The notes beneath the pieces were generated by a model. The model saw only the letters and a program-made list of their open reading frames with translations. It was not told the origin of the DNA and ran no database searches. Shown one piece after another: positions 54,266-61,155 of a stretch of DNA of 61,155 nt. Location: assembly GCA_004322215.1 (NCBI GenBank), contig SCSM01000034.1, positions 1-61,155 on the forward strand, read 5' to 3'. A program made the position numbers and the translations under genes. The DNA is from Bacteroidota bacterium. GTDB lineage: Bacteria > Bacteroidota > Ignavibacteria > Kapaibacteriales > UBA2268. Every line of letters begins with the position of its first letter. Position 1 is the first letter of the stretch.

Positions 54266-55201
54266 ATGATTGTTATCACTGACAATATTAAATTTGCAGG
54301 GCAGTACATTGAAGGGCAGGTAACCTGGAAAAGGGTTGAACTGAGTGATTTAAACGATAACATCAGGTTGCTTGTTTCAAGGATGTTCCAAAATAAGACT
54401 TTCTACACCACCGAGATTTTAAGACATTTAACCTGGAGATATCTTATAGCTGTCGAATATATACCGGAATCTCAATACGATATTCTTATTAATACTGTAC
54501 ACGATTACAGCGACCTCCCCGGCAGAACTTTATGCCTTGCCGGTTCAGGAGATAAATTCCACGGTTACAAAAATCGTGAATGGATTAGCAAACTCGGAAA
54601 TATTCATCTTTCTATTTACCTTTCACCACATCTCGAAGTTCAGCATTTCGGAGTTGGATTCCTGATTCTTTCTGCCGTATCGGTCCTTCAAACGATTGAT
54701 TCAATTAAGGATTTAAAAGATAAAGCATCATTAAAATGGGTAAATGATATCCTGATTGATAATGCGAAAGTTTGCGGGGTATTGGCTCACACACAGGTTC
54801 AGGGAAGTGTAGTTACAGACGCTATGCTGGGTATTGGGCTGAATGTCGACGCAGTTCCTAATATTGACCCCACTCCTTTTGTACCTAAAGTTTCCTGTCT
54901 TTCTAATTTTGCTGATAATAAAAATGATTGCGAATTAAGAACTGTTTTCAATAGATTAATCAATAGAATCGAAAAAAATTACGGCTTGCTTCTCGGTGAA
55001 AAATATAACGAACTGCTCAAAATTTATAAGGACAGGTCATGCATTATCGGTAAAAATGTTAGAATTTGGTCTGATGCTCATGCCGGCTCTTCCGAGCTTA
55101 TTGCCGAAGGAAAAGTCCTGAACATCGGGAATGACCTCGAACTGTATATCGAAGGACACAAATCCCCGGTTATAACCGGACGCCTCGAACTTATCAATTA
55201 A
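54266..55201 (+). CDS. Biotin/lipoate protein ligase-like protein (BirA type), 311 aa
   Basis: The fold of biotin protein ligase is visible: SLKWVNDILIDNAKVCGVLA matches the KWPNDI catalytic block with Val for Pro. AMLGIGLNVDAVPNID matches GIGINV, and a C-terminal SH3-like domain ends in GRLELIN. The biotinoyl-AMP loop, normally GRGRxGRxW, is degenerate here (KFHGYKNREW). The first about 90 residues are not the usual N-terminus. It could be an active but divergent BirA or a relative with another substrate. Confidence 0.75.
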   Translation: MIVITDNIKFAGQYIEGQVTWKRVELSDLNDNIRLLVSRMFQNKTFYTTEILRHLTWRYLIAVEYIPESQYDILINTVHDYSDLPGRTLCLAGSGDKFHGYKNREWISKLGNIHLSIYLSPHLEVQHFGVGFLILSAVSVLQTIDSIKDLKDKASLKWVNDILIDNAKVCGVLAHTQVQGSVVTDAMLGIGLNVDAVPNIDPTPFVPKVSCLSNFADNKNDCELRTVFNRLINRIEKNYGLLLGEKYNELLKIYKDRSCIIGKNVRIWSDAHAGSSELIAEGKVLNIGNDLELYIEGHKSPVITGRLELIN

Positions 55202-55398
55202 CATTTCACAATTAATTAATAACTATTTGTCCTTTAGCTGTAGACTTTTAGGTTATTTGTTTAAACTGCTTTATTTGAAAATTTAACGGCTATAGGACTA
55301 AACACCTAACGGCTAAATACCTAAATTTGATATTGAAAATTTATTGGAAATTTTAATTTTTAATTTTAAAATTAATTGTGAATTATTAATTGTTCAAA

Positions 55399-55815
55399 TT
55401 ATTCTCCAACAATTTGAACCACAATATTCCTGCTCCTGCTTCTGTTATCAAAATCAACCAAAATGATTTGCTGCCAGGTTCCAAGAACCGGTTTACCATC
55501 TATCAGTGGAAATGAAAAAAAAGATTTCATCAGTGCTGCCCTCAAATGTGAAAATCCGTTCCCATCACCCCATGTCAGGTTGTGTTTATACTCATCATCT
55601 GCTGGTATCAATTTTTCAAAAAATGTTCTCAAATCCTGAACAGCACCCGGTTCAAATTCCGTTGTTGTTATTCCGCAGGTTGAACCCGGACAAAACACAA
55701 GTACATTTCCGTTGCTAATAAAACTCGTTTTCAGAATATCAAGTACATTTTCTGTTATATTTATTATATCATTGAATCCTTTCGTCTTTACACTGAATTT
55801 ACTGCTAAAAACCAT
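55399..55815 (-). CDS. yjbQ: YjbQ/UPF0047 family protein, 138 aa
   Basis: A small beta-rich protein of the YjbQ family, some members of which make thiamine phosphate in vitro. Conserved marks are CPGSTCGITTTEFEP near residues 42-56, NLTWGDGNGFSHLRAAL and LGTWQQIILVDFD. The length is normal. It is convergent with the biotin-ligase-like gene and divergent from uvrB. Confidence 0.92.
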   Translation of the reverse strand: MVFSSKFSVKTKGFNDIINITENVLDILKTSFISNGNVLVFCPGSTCGITTTEFEPGAVQDLRTFFEKLIPADDEYKHNLTWGDGNGFSHLRAALMKSFFSFPLIDGKPVLGTWQQIILVDFDNRSRSRNIVVQIVGE

Positions 55816-55908
55816 ATTCCACCTTAAGAAATCATTATTGAATCAAAAATAATATTATTAATTTAATTGTTTTTTTAATTAAAATTATCAAAAAGTGTAG
55901 CTGTTTAT

Positions 55909-57960
55909 ATGAATAAATTTGAGCTTGTATCGAGTTATAAGCCATCGGGTGACCAGCCCAAGGCAATAAATGAGCTTATCGAAGGCATTGAACGCGGCGA
56001 TAAGCAACAGGTTCTCCTTGGTGTTACCGGTTCCGGCAAAACATTTACAATCTCCAATGTTATTCAGCAAATTCAAAAGCCGACACTCGTTATTTCTCCG
56101 AATAAAACTCTTGCTGCACAGCTTTACAGCGAATTCAAAGCATTCTTCCCGAACAATGCTGTCGAATATTTTATTTCCTATTACGATTACTATCAGCCGG
56201 AAGCATACATCCCCACAACCGACACATACATTGAAAAAGATTTTTCGATTAACGATGAAATTGACCGGCTGCGGCTGAAAGCCACAAGCTCGCTCGTAGA
56301 AGGCAGGCGGGATATCATCGTTGTTGCATCTGTAAGCTGTATTTACAGCATCGGCACCAAAGCTGATTTTCTTTCATACCTGTTTCCGATTTCTGTCGGA
56401 CAGACAATCAATCGTCAGGATTTACTCTACAAACTGACAGATATGCACTACAGCAGAAACGATTACGATTTCTCACGAGGCACCTTTCGTGTTCGCGGCG
56501 ATGTCGTTGACGTTATCCCTGCCTATGAAGACCAGACTGCTGTTCGCATCGAACTCTTTGGCGATATGATTGAAAAAATAACTTACATTGATGCTCTCAC
56601 CGGAAAAACAAAATCAACTGCGGATTCAGTAATGCTTTTCCCTGCTAAGCTGTTCGTTACTCCTGAAAATAAATTGCTCGACGCAATGACTGCAATTCGT
56701 GAAGAACTCTACACACGCCTCAAAGAATTGCGTTCACAGGAGAAGCTTCTCGAGGCACAGCGTTTGGAACAGAGAACTCTCTTCGACCTCGAAATGATGA
56801 AGGAAGTCGGCTACTGCTCAGGTATCGAGAATTACTCTATGCATCTTTCGGGCAGGCATTTCGGTGACCGCCCCGAATGTCTTTTCGATTATTTCCCTGA
56901 CGATTATTTGCTGATGATAGATGAAAGCCACGTTACTGTTCCGCAGTTGAGAGCTATGTACAATGGCGACCGTAACCGCAAGCTCACACTTGTCGAACAC
57001 GGATTCCGGCTTCCGTCTGCGATTGAAAATCGCCCTCTGAAATTCGAAGAATTTGAATCACTGGTTAATGATGTAATCTTCGTCAGTGCAACTCCCGGTC
57101 CTTATGAACTCGAGAAAACAACTGGTGTCGTTGTCGAACAGGTAATTCGTCCAACAGGTTTGCTCGACCCCGAAATCAGTATCAGGCCTGTGAAAAATCA
57201 GATTGATGATTTGTTGAATGAGATTCACCTGAGAACTGCGAGAGGTGAACGGGTTCTCGTTACAACTCTCACAAAGCGGATGTCCGAAGACCTCAGCGAG
57301 TATTTGCAGAATCTTCAAATTAAAGTTGCGTACATTCATTCCGATGTCGAAACACTCGAAAGAGTTGAAATCATACGCAATCTCAGAACCGGTGAAAACG
57401 ATGTCCTTGTCGGTGTCAATCTGCTTCGCGAGGGATTGGATTTACCAGAAGTCTCTCTCGTTGCAATACTCGATGCCGACAAAGAAGGATTCCTCCGAAG
57501 TGAACGCTCTCTGATGCAGACTGCCGGACGAACAGCAAGAAATGTGAACGGGCTGGTTATTCTTTATGCCGACAAAGTCACGCGTTCAATGCAGGCATTG
57601 CTCGAAGAAACAAACCGCCGCCGCGAAATGCAGATTCAATACAATACCGAACATAATATCAATCCGCAAACCGTTTACAAATCTCTCGATGAAATCCTGT
57701 CCGCCACATCTGTTGCCGATATCCAGGTACAGAGAGAGAAGCGGCTGGAGTATATCGAAGAAAAGAAAATACGCAAAGCCGCTGAACCGCTCGTTAAATA
57801 TCTCACGAATGAGCAAAGAGGAGAGTTGACTGAACAGCTATTCCTCGAAATGAAAGAAGCCGCCCGTCAGCTCGATTTCGAGCGTGCCGCCGAACTCCGC
57901 GACGAAATCCAGCGTCTTAAAGCCGCCTCCGAAATTGCTGGAAAAAAGAAAAGAAAATAA
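55909..57960 (+). CDS. uvrB: Excinuclease ABC subunit B (UvrB), 683 aa
   Basis: The damage-verifying helicase of nucleotide excision repair. Walker A is [13 protein letters not shown], the beta-hairpin region reads [20 protein letters not shown], and helicase motifs include [25 protein letters not shown] and [10 protein letters not shown]. The C-terminal UVR domain ([20 protein letters not shown]) contacts UvrC. The length is normal. It is followed at once by repeat-rich DNA and the TA island. Confidence 0.98.
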   Translation: MNKFELVSSYKPSGDQPKAINELIEGIERGDKQQVLLGVTGSGKTFTISNVIQQIQKPTLVISPNKTLAAQLYSEFKAFFPNNAVEYFISYYDYYQPEAYIPTTDTYIEKDFSINDEIDRLRLKATSSLVEGRRDIIVVASVSCIYSIGTKADFLSYLFPISVGQTINRQDLLYKLTDMHYSRNDYDFSRGTFRVRGDVVDVIPAYEDQTAVRIELFGDMIEKITYIDALTGKTKSTADSVMLFPAKLFVTPENKLLDAMTAIREELYTRLKELRSQEKLLEAQRLEQRTLFDLEMMKEVGYCSGIENYSMHLSGRHFGDRPECLFDYFPDDYLLMIDESHVTVPQLRAMYNGDRNRKLTLVEHGFRLPSAIENRPLKFEEFESLVNDVIFVSATPGPYELEKTTGVVVEQVIRPTGLLDPEISIRPVKNQIDDLLNEIHLRTARGERVLVTTLTKRMSEDLSEYLQNLQIKVAYIHSDVETLERVEIIRNLRTGENDVLVGVNLLREGLDLPEVSLVAILDADKEGFLRSERSLMQTAGRTARNVNGLVILYADKVTRSMQALLEETNRRREMQIQYNTEHNINPQTVYKSLDEILSATSVADIQVQREKRLEYIEEKKIRKAAEPLVKYLTNEQRGELTEQLFLEMKEAARQLDFERAAELRDEIQRLKAASEIAGKKKRK

Positions 57961-57981
57961 TTAACAATTAACAATTGAGGA

Positions 57982-58080
57982 TGTCATTCTGAGCATAGCG
58001 AAGAATCTTCTTAAATCATAAATCGTTAATCTTTATTCTTAAATCCTGGTTGTCATTCTGAACAAAGCGAAGAACCTCTT
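57982..58080 (+). repeat. Two REP-like repeats (TGTCATTCTGA family) behind uvrB
   Basis: Two copies, TGTCATTCTGAGCATAGCGA (57982-58009 with its tail) and TGTCATTCTGAACAAAGCGA (58051-58080), each running into AAGAATCTT or AAGAACCTC. They match the widespread intergenic repeat type of this spelling. Confidence 0.75.
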
Positions 58081-58097
58081 GTTTGTCTTTCTTAATT

Positions 58098-58271
58098 CTA
58101 TGATAACTTTTTGATAATTGACTTAGCAAGATTTTCATTTATTTCATTGTGTCTCGGTATTGGTTGGCAAACGCCTGATGATTTATTTTGATACCAATCG
58201 TGCTTACCTCCATGTCTGATGAGGACACATCCGATTTTTTCCAAAATTTTGATTAGTTCCTTACGCTTCAT
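58098..58271 (-). CDS. hicA: HicA-type mRNA interferase toxin, 57 aa
   Basis: A very short dsRBD-like toxin. The core is LEKIGCVLIRHGGKHDWYQN, with the catalytic histidine His24 after two glycines, and the tail PIPRHNEINENLAKSIIKKL is the usual HicA ending. The ATG overlaps the upstream hicB stop (ATGA), so the pair is translationally coupled. It is the most downstream gene of this minus-strand pair. HicA toxins cleave mRNAs when HicB is lost. Confidence 0.88.
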   Translation of the reverse strand: MKRKELIKILEKIGCVLIRHGGKHDWYQNKSSGVCQPIPRHNEINENLAKSIIKKLS

Positions 58272-58459
58272 ATCAGTTCCAGTTCTAAGCTTTTTCTTTT
58301 GCCGGGAACTAATTCATTTTTTATATCATAATATATATCTTTAAGGTTTTCAATCAATTCTTCAAATGACATGCCTTGAGTTACGTATTCCGGATAATCA
58401 TTTATATATCCAAGCCAAAAATCTCCGTCCTGCCAATATGTAATTGTTTTCTTATTCAT
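58268..58459 (-). CDS. hicB: HicB-like antitoxin, 63 aa
   Basis: I start at the ATG at 58459 because AGG lies just upstream; a TTG at 58471 would add four residues. The YWQDGDFWLGYINDYPEYVT segment is the degenerate RNase H fold of HicB, followed by MSFEELIENLKDIYYDI. It lacks the usual C-terminal DNA-binding domain, so it is the short form seen in hicBA pairs with hicB first. Its stop overlaps the hicA start. Confidence 0.85.
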   Translation of the reverse strand: MNKKTITYWQDGDFWLGYINDYPEYVTQGMSFEELIENLKDIYYDIKNELVPGKRKSLELELI

Positions 58460-58532
58460 AATCCTGCTCAAATTATTTTTGATATTGACGAAACTAATAA
58501 TTTCAGATTACATAATCAAAGAAAAAAAAGAA

Positions 58533-58773
58533 TGTCATTCCTGCGAAAGCAGGAATCCATAGCCACAACCCACATCAATTTCATTCGTAATTCATAATTC
58601 GTAATTCGTAATTGATTTTGAGGAAGGGCTTGGGAAGGTGTAGAAATTAAATATTTAACAATTCTATCCCGATACATCGGGATTATATGTCTATAGAAAA
58701 CAAGAACCCGCCACCACACTTATCCCTCTGTCTGTCATTCTGAATTTAGTTCAGAATCCATAGCCACAACCCA
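58533..58773 (+). repeat. Composite repeat block (REP-like hairpins, X and Y units), first copy
   Basis: From left to right: a REP-like hairpin (58533-58558; ATTCCTGC with GCAGGAAT), unit X (58576-58650; repeated ATTCGTAATTC elements, ending GGTGTAGAAATTAAA), and unit Y (58657-58773). Unit Y contains ATCCCGAT/ATCGGGAT (58666-58683) and another REP-like hairpin near 58733. Units X and Y recur almost exactly at 59404-59600 in the opposite order, with a TA pair between the two blocks. Confidence 0.8.
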
Positions 58774-58895
58774 CATCCCCCCCCTTACAAAATTGGTTCG
58801 GATTTTTTTTTATCATTGAAATAGAAAATCTTTATAATCGTTTTCATTTTCGTAAATATTTTATAAATTTGTTATATATTAATAGCAGATAAAAT

Positions 58896-59102
58896 ATGAT
58901 TTCAATAGAAAAAGATAATGTTACAATTCCGAGAAAAACCTGGGACAAACTCAGGCGGAATCATTACTACAATGAACTAATCGAAAATCTCTTGGACAGC
59001 GAGGAATTAATAGAAGCCATAAATAAAACCGATGGACTAATAGACCTCAGGGATTATGACAGAAAAAGAAGAGCCACAAAAATTCACAATACAGATAAAT
59101 AA
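58896..59102 (+). CDS. Putative antitoxin of RelE pair, 68 aa
   Basis: A small charged protein (MISIEKDNVTIPRKTWDKL at the start) directly before a RelE-like toxin. Its last 47 bases overlap the toxin gene. No DNA-binding fold is obvious; the middle is a Leu/Glu/Ile-rich helix and the tail is very basic. The assignment as antitoxin comes from size, order and overlap with the toxin. No clear RBS was identified. Confidence 0.7.
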   Translation: MISIEKDNVTIPRKTWDKLRRNHYYNELIENLLDSEELIEAINKTDGLIDLRDYDRKRRATKIHNTDK

Positions 59103-59337
59103 AGATGTATTAAAATTTTTGGATTCATTAGACAAATATAAGTACGAGCATTTAATAAATAAGATTTTTTCGCTCGAGGATGAACCCTTACCGGTTGGAT
59201 GTGCAAAACTAAATGTTATTAATGGATATAGAATTAAATGGAGTGACTACAGAATTTTGTATAAAATTGATTTCCAAAATAGATTGGTTATTATTTACAA
59301 AGCAGGTCATAGAAAAGAAATCTATAAGAAAAAATAA
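59056..59337 (+). CDS. RelE/ParE-family toxin, 93 aa
   Basis: RelE fold: EPLPVGCAKLNVINGYRIKW near the middle, then SDYRILYKID, a conserved basic strand and the C-terminal RKEIYKKK. It starts inside the antitoxin gene (47-base overlap). The ending, Arg-Lys-x-x-Tyr-Lys, is shared with the other toxins of this island and with the decayed copy at 32.4 kb. Confidence 0.88.
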   Translation: MTEKEEPQKFTIQINKDVLKFLDSLDKYKYEHLINKIFSLEDEPLPVGCAKLNVINGYRIKWSDYRILYKIDFQNRLVIIYKAGHRKEIYKKK

Positions 59338-59403
59338 CAAGCATAAAATATTTGGATGTAGAAATTTAGACTGTTAGAATATTATTTTAAATTAAATCAA
59401 CAT

Positions 59404-59600
59404 AACAATTCTATCCCGATACATCGGGATTATATGTCTATAGAACACAAGAACCCGCCACCACACTGAACCCTCTGTCTGTCATTCTGAGCGTAGCGAA
59501 GAATCCATAGCCACAAACCCAATTCAATTTCATTCGTAATTCATAATTCGTAATTCGTAATTGATTTTGAGGAAGGGTTAGGGTAGGTGTAGAAATTAAA
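59404..59600 (+). repeat. Composite repeat block (Y then X units), second copy
   Basis: Unit Y (59404-59521, with ATCCCGAT at 59413-59420 and ATCGGGAT at 59423-59430, and a REP-like TGTCATTCTGAGCGTAGCGA at 59480) is followed by unit X (59525-59600). These match 58657-58773 and 58576-58650 closely, with the order swapped. The rest of 59338-59763 holds no gene apart from the A-tract repeat that follows. Confidence 0.8.
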
Positions 59601-59669
59601 AATCCTTTTAAAACCATTTTAATTTTATATCATCCCTCCCTGCTTATCTTTTCCCTGCTCGTTCTTTGC
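59599..59669 (+). repeat. Phased A-tract repeat, copy 1
   Basis: Two 11-bp units, AAAATCCTTTT (59599-59609) and AAAACCATTTT (59610-59620), then a conserved box TATATCATCCCTCCCTGCTT and the CGTTCTTTG tail. The same box follows similar units at 60239 and 60951. The 11-bp spacing of A-tracts would curve the DNA. It stands about 95 bases before the next antitoxin gene. Confidence 0.8.
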
Positions 59670-59763
59670 TGTGTTTGCAATCTTTCAAAAAAACACCCAA
59701 CTAAAAAATAATAAATTCTAAAAGTCGTCAAGTCGTAAAAAACTATATCAATTTGAGGTTCTT

Positions 59764-59958
59764 ATGATTGAAATAAAAGAAAAGTTTATTGTTGATGAGA
59801 ATGGCAATAGAACGGATGTTGTCCTTCCAATCAAAGACTATGAAAAACTGTTAAATGAACTTGAAGAAATAGAAGAAGTCAAAGCTTACGACAATGCTAA
59901 AATTAAAAATGATGAAGTATTGCCCTTCGAAGATGCAATGAAAGAAATCGGATTATGA
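59764..59958 (+). CDS. RelB/Phd-like antitoxin, 64 aa
   Basis: A small acidic antitoxin with the familiar pattern VVLPIKDYEKLLNELEEIEE followed by VLPFEDAMKEIGL, as in the Phd/YefM-like or RelB-like partners of RelE toxins. It starts at the ATG at 59764 and overlaps the toxin start by four bases (ATGA), so the two are co-translated. The acidic C-terminal tail would wrap the toxin. Confidence 0.85.
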   Translation: MIEIKEKFIVDENGNRTDVVLPIKDYEKLLNELEEIEEVKAYDNAKIKNDEVLPFEDAMKEIGL

Positions 59959-60209
59959 ACTACAGACTCCTCATCTCGAGAGCAGCACAAAAAGAATTCA
60001 CATTTATTCCAAAAGAATTTGCATTAGCACTCAAAGAACATATCCTTAAATTAAAAGATGAACCAAGACCTGCTGGATGTAAAAAGCTAAAAGACAGAGA
60101 TGGCTGGAGATTCCGCTTTAGTAATTACAGGGTAATTTATGAAATTGATGATAACTCCAAAATTGTAACAATCTTGCATGTCGGTCACAGGAAAGATGTT
60201 TATAGATAA
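59955..60209 (+). CDS. RelE/ParE-family toxin, 84 aa
   Basis: RelE fold: start MNYRLLISRAAQKEFTFIP, then DEPRPAGCKKLKDRDGWRFR and SNYRVIYEIDDN, ending HVGHRKDVYR. The central and C-terminal motifs are complete and the length is normal. It follows its antitoxin with a four-base overlap. Unlike the 60.4-60.9 kb pair, the order here is antitoxin first. Confidence 0.92.
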   Translation: MNYRLLISRAAQKEFTFIPKEFALALKEHILKLKDEPRPAGCKKLKDRDGWRFRFSNYRVIYEIDDNSKIVTILHVGHRKDVYR

Positions 60210-60238
60210 TATTTAAAAATTATACATAAAACTTTAAA

Positions 60239-60319
60239 AAAACCATTTTAAAATCCTTTTAAAACCGTTTTCTTTTTATATCATCCATCACTGCTTATCT
60301 TTGTCCCGCATGTTCTTTA
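60239..60319 (+). repeat. Phased A-tract repeat, copy 2
   Basis: Three 11-bp units in perfect register: 60239-60249, 60250-60260 and 60261-60271 (AAAACCATTTT, AAAATCCTTTT, AAAACCGTTTT). The conserved TATATCATCC and CTGCTTATCTTTGTCCCGC segments follow. It separates the 59.8-60.2 kb pair from the convergent pair after it. Confidence 0.85.
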
Positions 60320-60377
60320 GTATCTCAGGTATAGGGGCAATTCACGAATTGCCCAGGCAAAGAAGTGACCTAAAATG

Positions 60378-60590
60378 TCAACTTCCTATTTTCAATTCCT
60401 TTTTTACTTCATCAAGTGTATAGGTTCTTTCTTTTCTTTTCTTCACTTTCTGTATGTGCATATAATCGAGGAAATCTTCAAGCTTATCCGTGTCAGCTAA
60501 CAGGTTCTGTATTTTTTTAAATTCTTTAAAGTCAAGTACAGCATAACGCGGCTTGCCTTTTTCATTTATTATTTGGTAATTTTCTAGCAT
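60378..60590 (-). CDS. Phd/YefM-like antitoxin, 70 aa
   Basis: An antitoxin-like protein opening MLENYQIINEKGKPRYAVLD, then FKEFKKIQNLLADTDKLEDF and the charged tail RTYTLDEVKKELKIGS. It follows the toxin with a three-base gap, so here the toxin gene comes first, the order seen in higBA. Phd-like N-termini of this kind bind DNA and repress their own operon. Confidence 0.82.
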   Translation of the reverse strand: MLENYQIINEKGKPRYAVLDFKEFKKIQNLLADTDKLEDFLDYMHIQKVKKRKERTYTLDEVKKELKIGS

Positions 60591-60593
60591 AAT

Positions 60594-60860
60594 TCAACTC
60601 CTTCTGTAACTTTCCCTTCTATGACGAATATCAATTATGTCAATTATTTTTATCGAATCATCCCTTTCAAACAACACTCTGTAATCTCCGACTCTCATGC
60701 TATAAGAAACATCATAATCAACCAACTTTTTAACATTACTCATCTCTAAAGGATTTTCAGCCAATAATTCAATTTTTCCCATCATCCTTTTTTTATATCG
60801 GGTATCAATCGCTTTCAAGCTCTTTAATGCTGTTGCTGTGAATGTTAGTGTGTATTTCAT
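60594..60860 (-). CDS. RelE/ParE-family toxin, 88 aa
   Basis: RelE fold: start MKYTLTFTATALKSLKAID, then NPLEMSNVKKLVDYDVSYSM, then VGDYRVLFERDD and the C-terminal RHRRESYRRS. It is complete and of normal length. It leads the pair on the minus strand, so translation of the toxin would precede that of the antitoxin. Confidence 0.9.
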   Translation of the reverse strand: MKYTLTFTATALKSLKAIDTRYKKRMMGKIELLAENPLEMSNVKKLVDYDVSYSMRVGDYRVLFERDDSIKIIDIIDIRHRRESYRRS

Positions 60861-60950
60861 TGATTTTATTTACTATGCAATCTGCCCTTTCCCAATTTGA
60901 AATTTAACAAATTAATTATCAATTTTCAATTCTCAATTATCAATTTAATA

Positions 60951-61040
60951 AAAACCATTTTATAACCATTTTAAAACCATTTTATTTTTATATCATCCCT
61001 CCCTGCTTATCTTTGTCCCGCTTCGTTCTTTGAAATTCCG
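60951..61040 (+). repeat. Phased A-tract repeat, copy 3
   Basis: Three exact-register units at 60951-60961, 60962-60972 and 60973-60983 (AAAACCATTTT, ATAACCATTTT, AAAACCATTTT). TATATCATCCCTCCCTGCTT, TATCTTTGTCCCGC and CGTTCTTTG follow. All three copies point the same way, so the third TA pair is bracketed by copies 1 and 2 and the fourth by copies 2 and 3. Confidence 0.85.
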
Positions 61041-61050
61041 GAATGAATAG

Positions 61051-61070
61051 CCACTATCTTTAGATAGTGG
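61051..61070. repeat. CCACTATC hairpin at the window end, possible IS200/IS605-type end
   Basis: CCACTATC and GATAGTGG pair around TTTA, and GACTTTAGTC follows about 30 bases later. Short imperfect hairpins with a CTTTAG loop are found at the ends of IS200/IS605-type elements and in REP-like sequences handled by related single-strand transposases. No transposase is visible, and the window ends soon after. Confidence 0.35.
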
Positions 61071-61155
61071 AGTTTGGTTTCCAGCACCACACGACTTTAG
61101 TCACTTAATGTCACAACCGATAGGACATCAATAGGACAAAATGAGACAAAACAGG

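Noticed and set aside
58533-59600. CRISPR array
   Set aside because: The repeats are few, long and unequally spaced, with genes between them and no regular spacers or cas genes.
57961-61155. Classical integron cassette array
   Set aside because: No attC-type core sites (GTTRRRY pairs) or integrase gene were seen. The resemblance is only in layout.

Overview
The window is a 61 kb piece of an AT-rich bacterial chromosome. It most likely comes from the Bacteroidota / Ignavibacteria / Kapabacteria side of the FCB group. The reasons are a Por-type (type IX secretion) C-terminal sorting domain on a YCF48-repeat protein, a GWxTD-type protein, a 7TM-AraC regulator, an alpha-beta fused 2-oxoacid dehydrogenase E1, and short AT-only intergenic repeats between many genes. 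No rRNA and no CRISPR array was seen. One tRNA gene, tRNA-Phe(GAA), is present.

Layout. 1-2.8 kb is a small accessory region: two tiny proteins, a zinc-ribbon protein, and two paralogous serine recombinases. The first recombinase sits inside a perfect 13-bp inverted repeat whose core recurs five times in 1.2 kb. 2.9-8.4 kb is a MacA/MacB-type efflux operon (adaptor, ATPase, two permeases) behind a membrane-bound AraC regulator. 8.7-15.8 kb is housekeeping: tRNA-Phe, purF-yraN, ricT and holB on the opposite strand, and a fused E1 dehydrogenase. 15.9-19.6 kb is accessory again: an MNT/HEPN pair with a frameshifted HEPN, a frameshifted secreted YCF48/T9SS protein, and a YoeB/YefM-type pair.

19.7-57.9 kb is a long core block: a lone cydB, a hexose-phosphate mutase (glmM-like), a MauE/DoxX protein, comF, an M24 peptidase, two SurA/PpiC-type foldases, murC, a nitrilase-family amidase, an NlpC/P60 hydrolase, purB, an HD protein, xseA/xseB, and a dehydrogenase/CPBP/PAP2 membrane cluster. 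It continues with the coupled run ispF-histidine kinase-ruvX-GWxTD, a DegT aminotransferase, an alpha-glucan phosphorylase, tsaC, HPr and Enzyme I, mutL, a lipoprotein, a biotin-ligase-like protein, a YjbQ protein and uvrB. A decayed RelBE-type pair is embedded at 32.4-32.8 kb.

58.0-61.2 kb is a toxin-antitoxin island. It holds hicBA and three RelE-family pairs within 2.8 kb, separated by several families of repeated intergenic DNA. One of these families carries 11-bp phased A-tract units (AAAACCATTTT) in three same-direction copies that bracket two of the TA pairs.

The best candidates for something undescribed are the repeat-punctuated TA island and the recombinase with its GCATGATAT site family. 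Everything here is read by eye from sequence; no database search was run.
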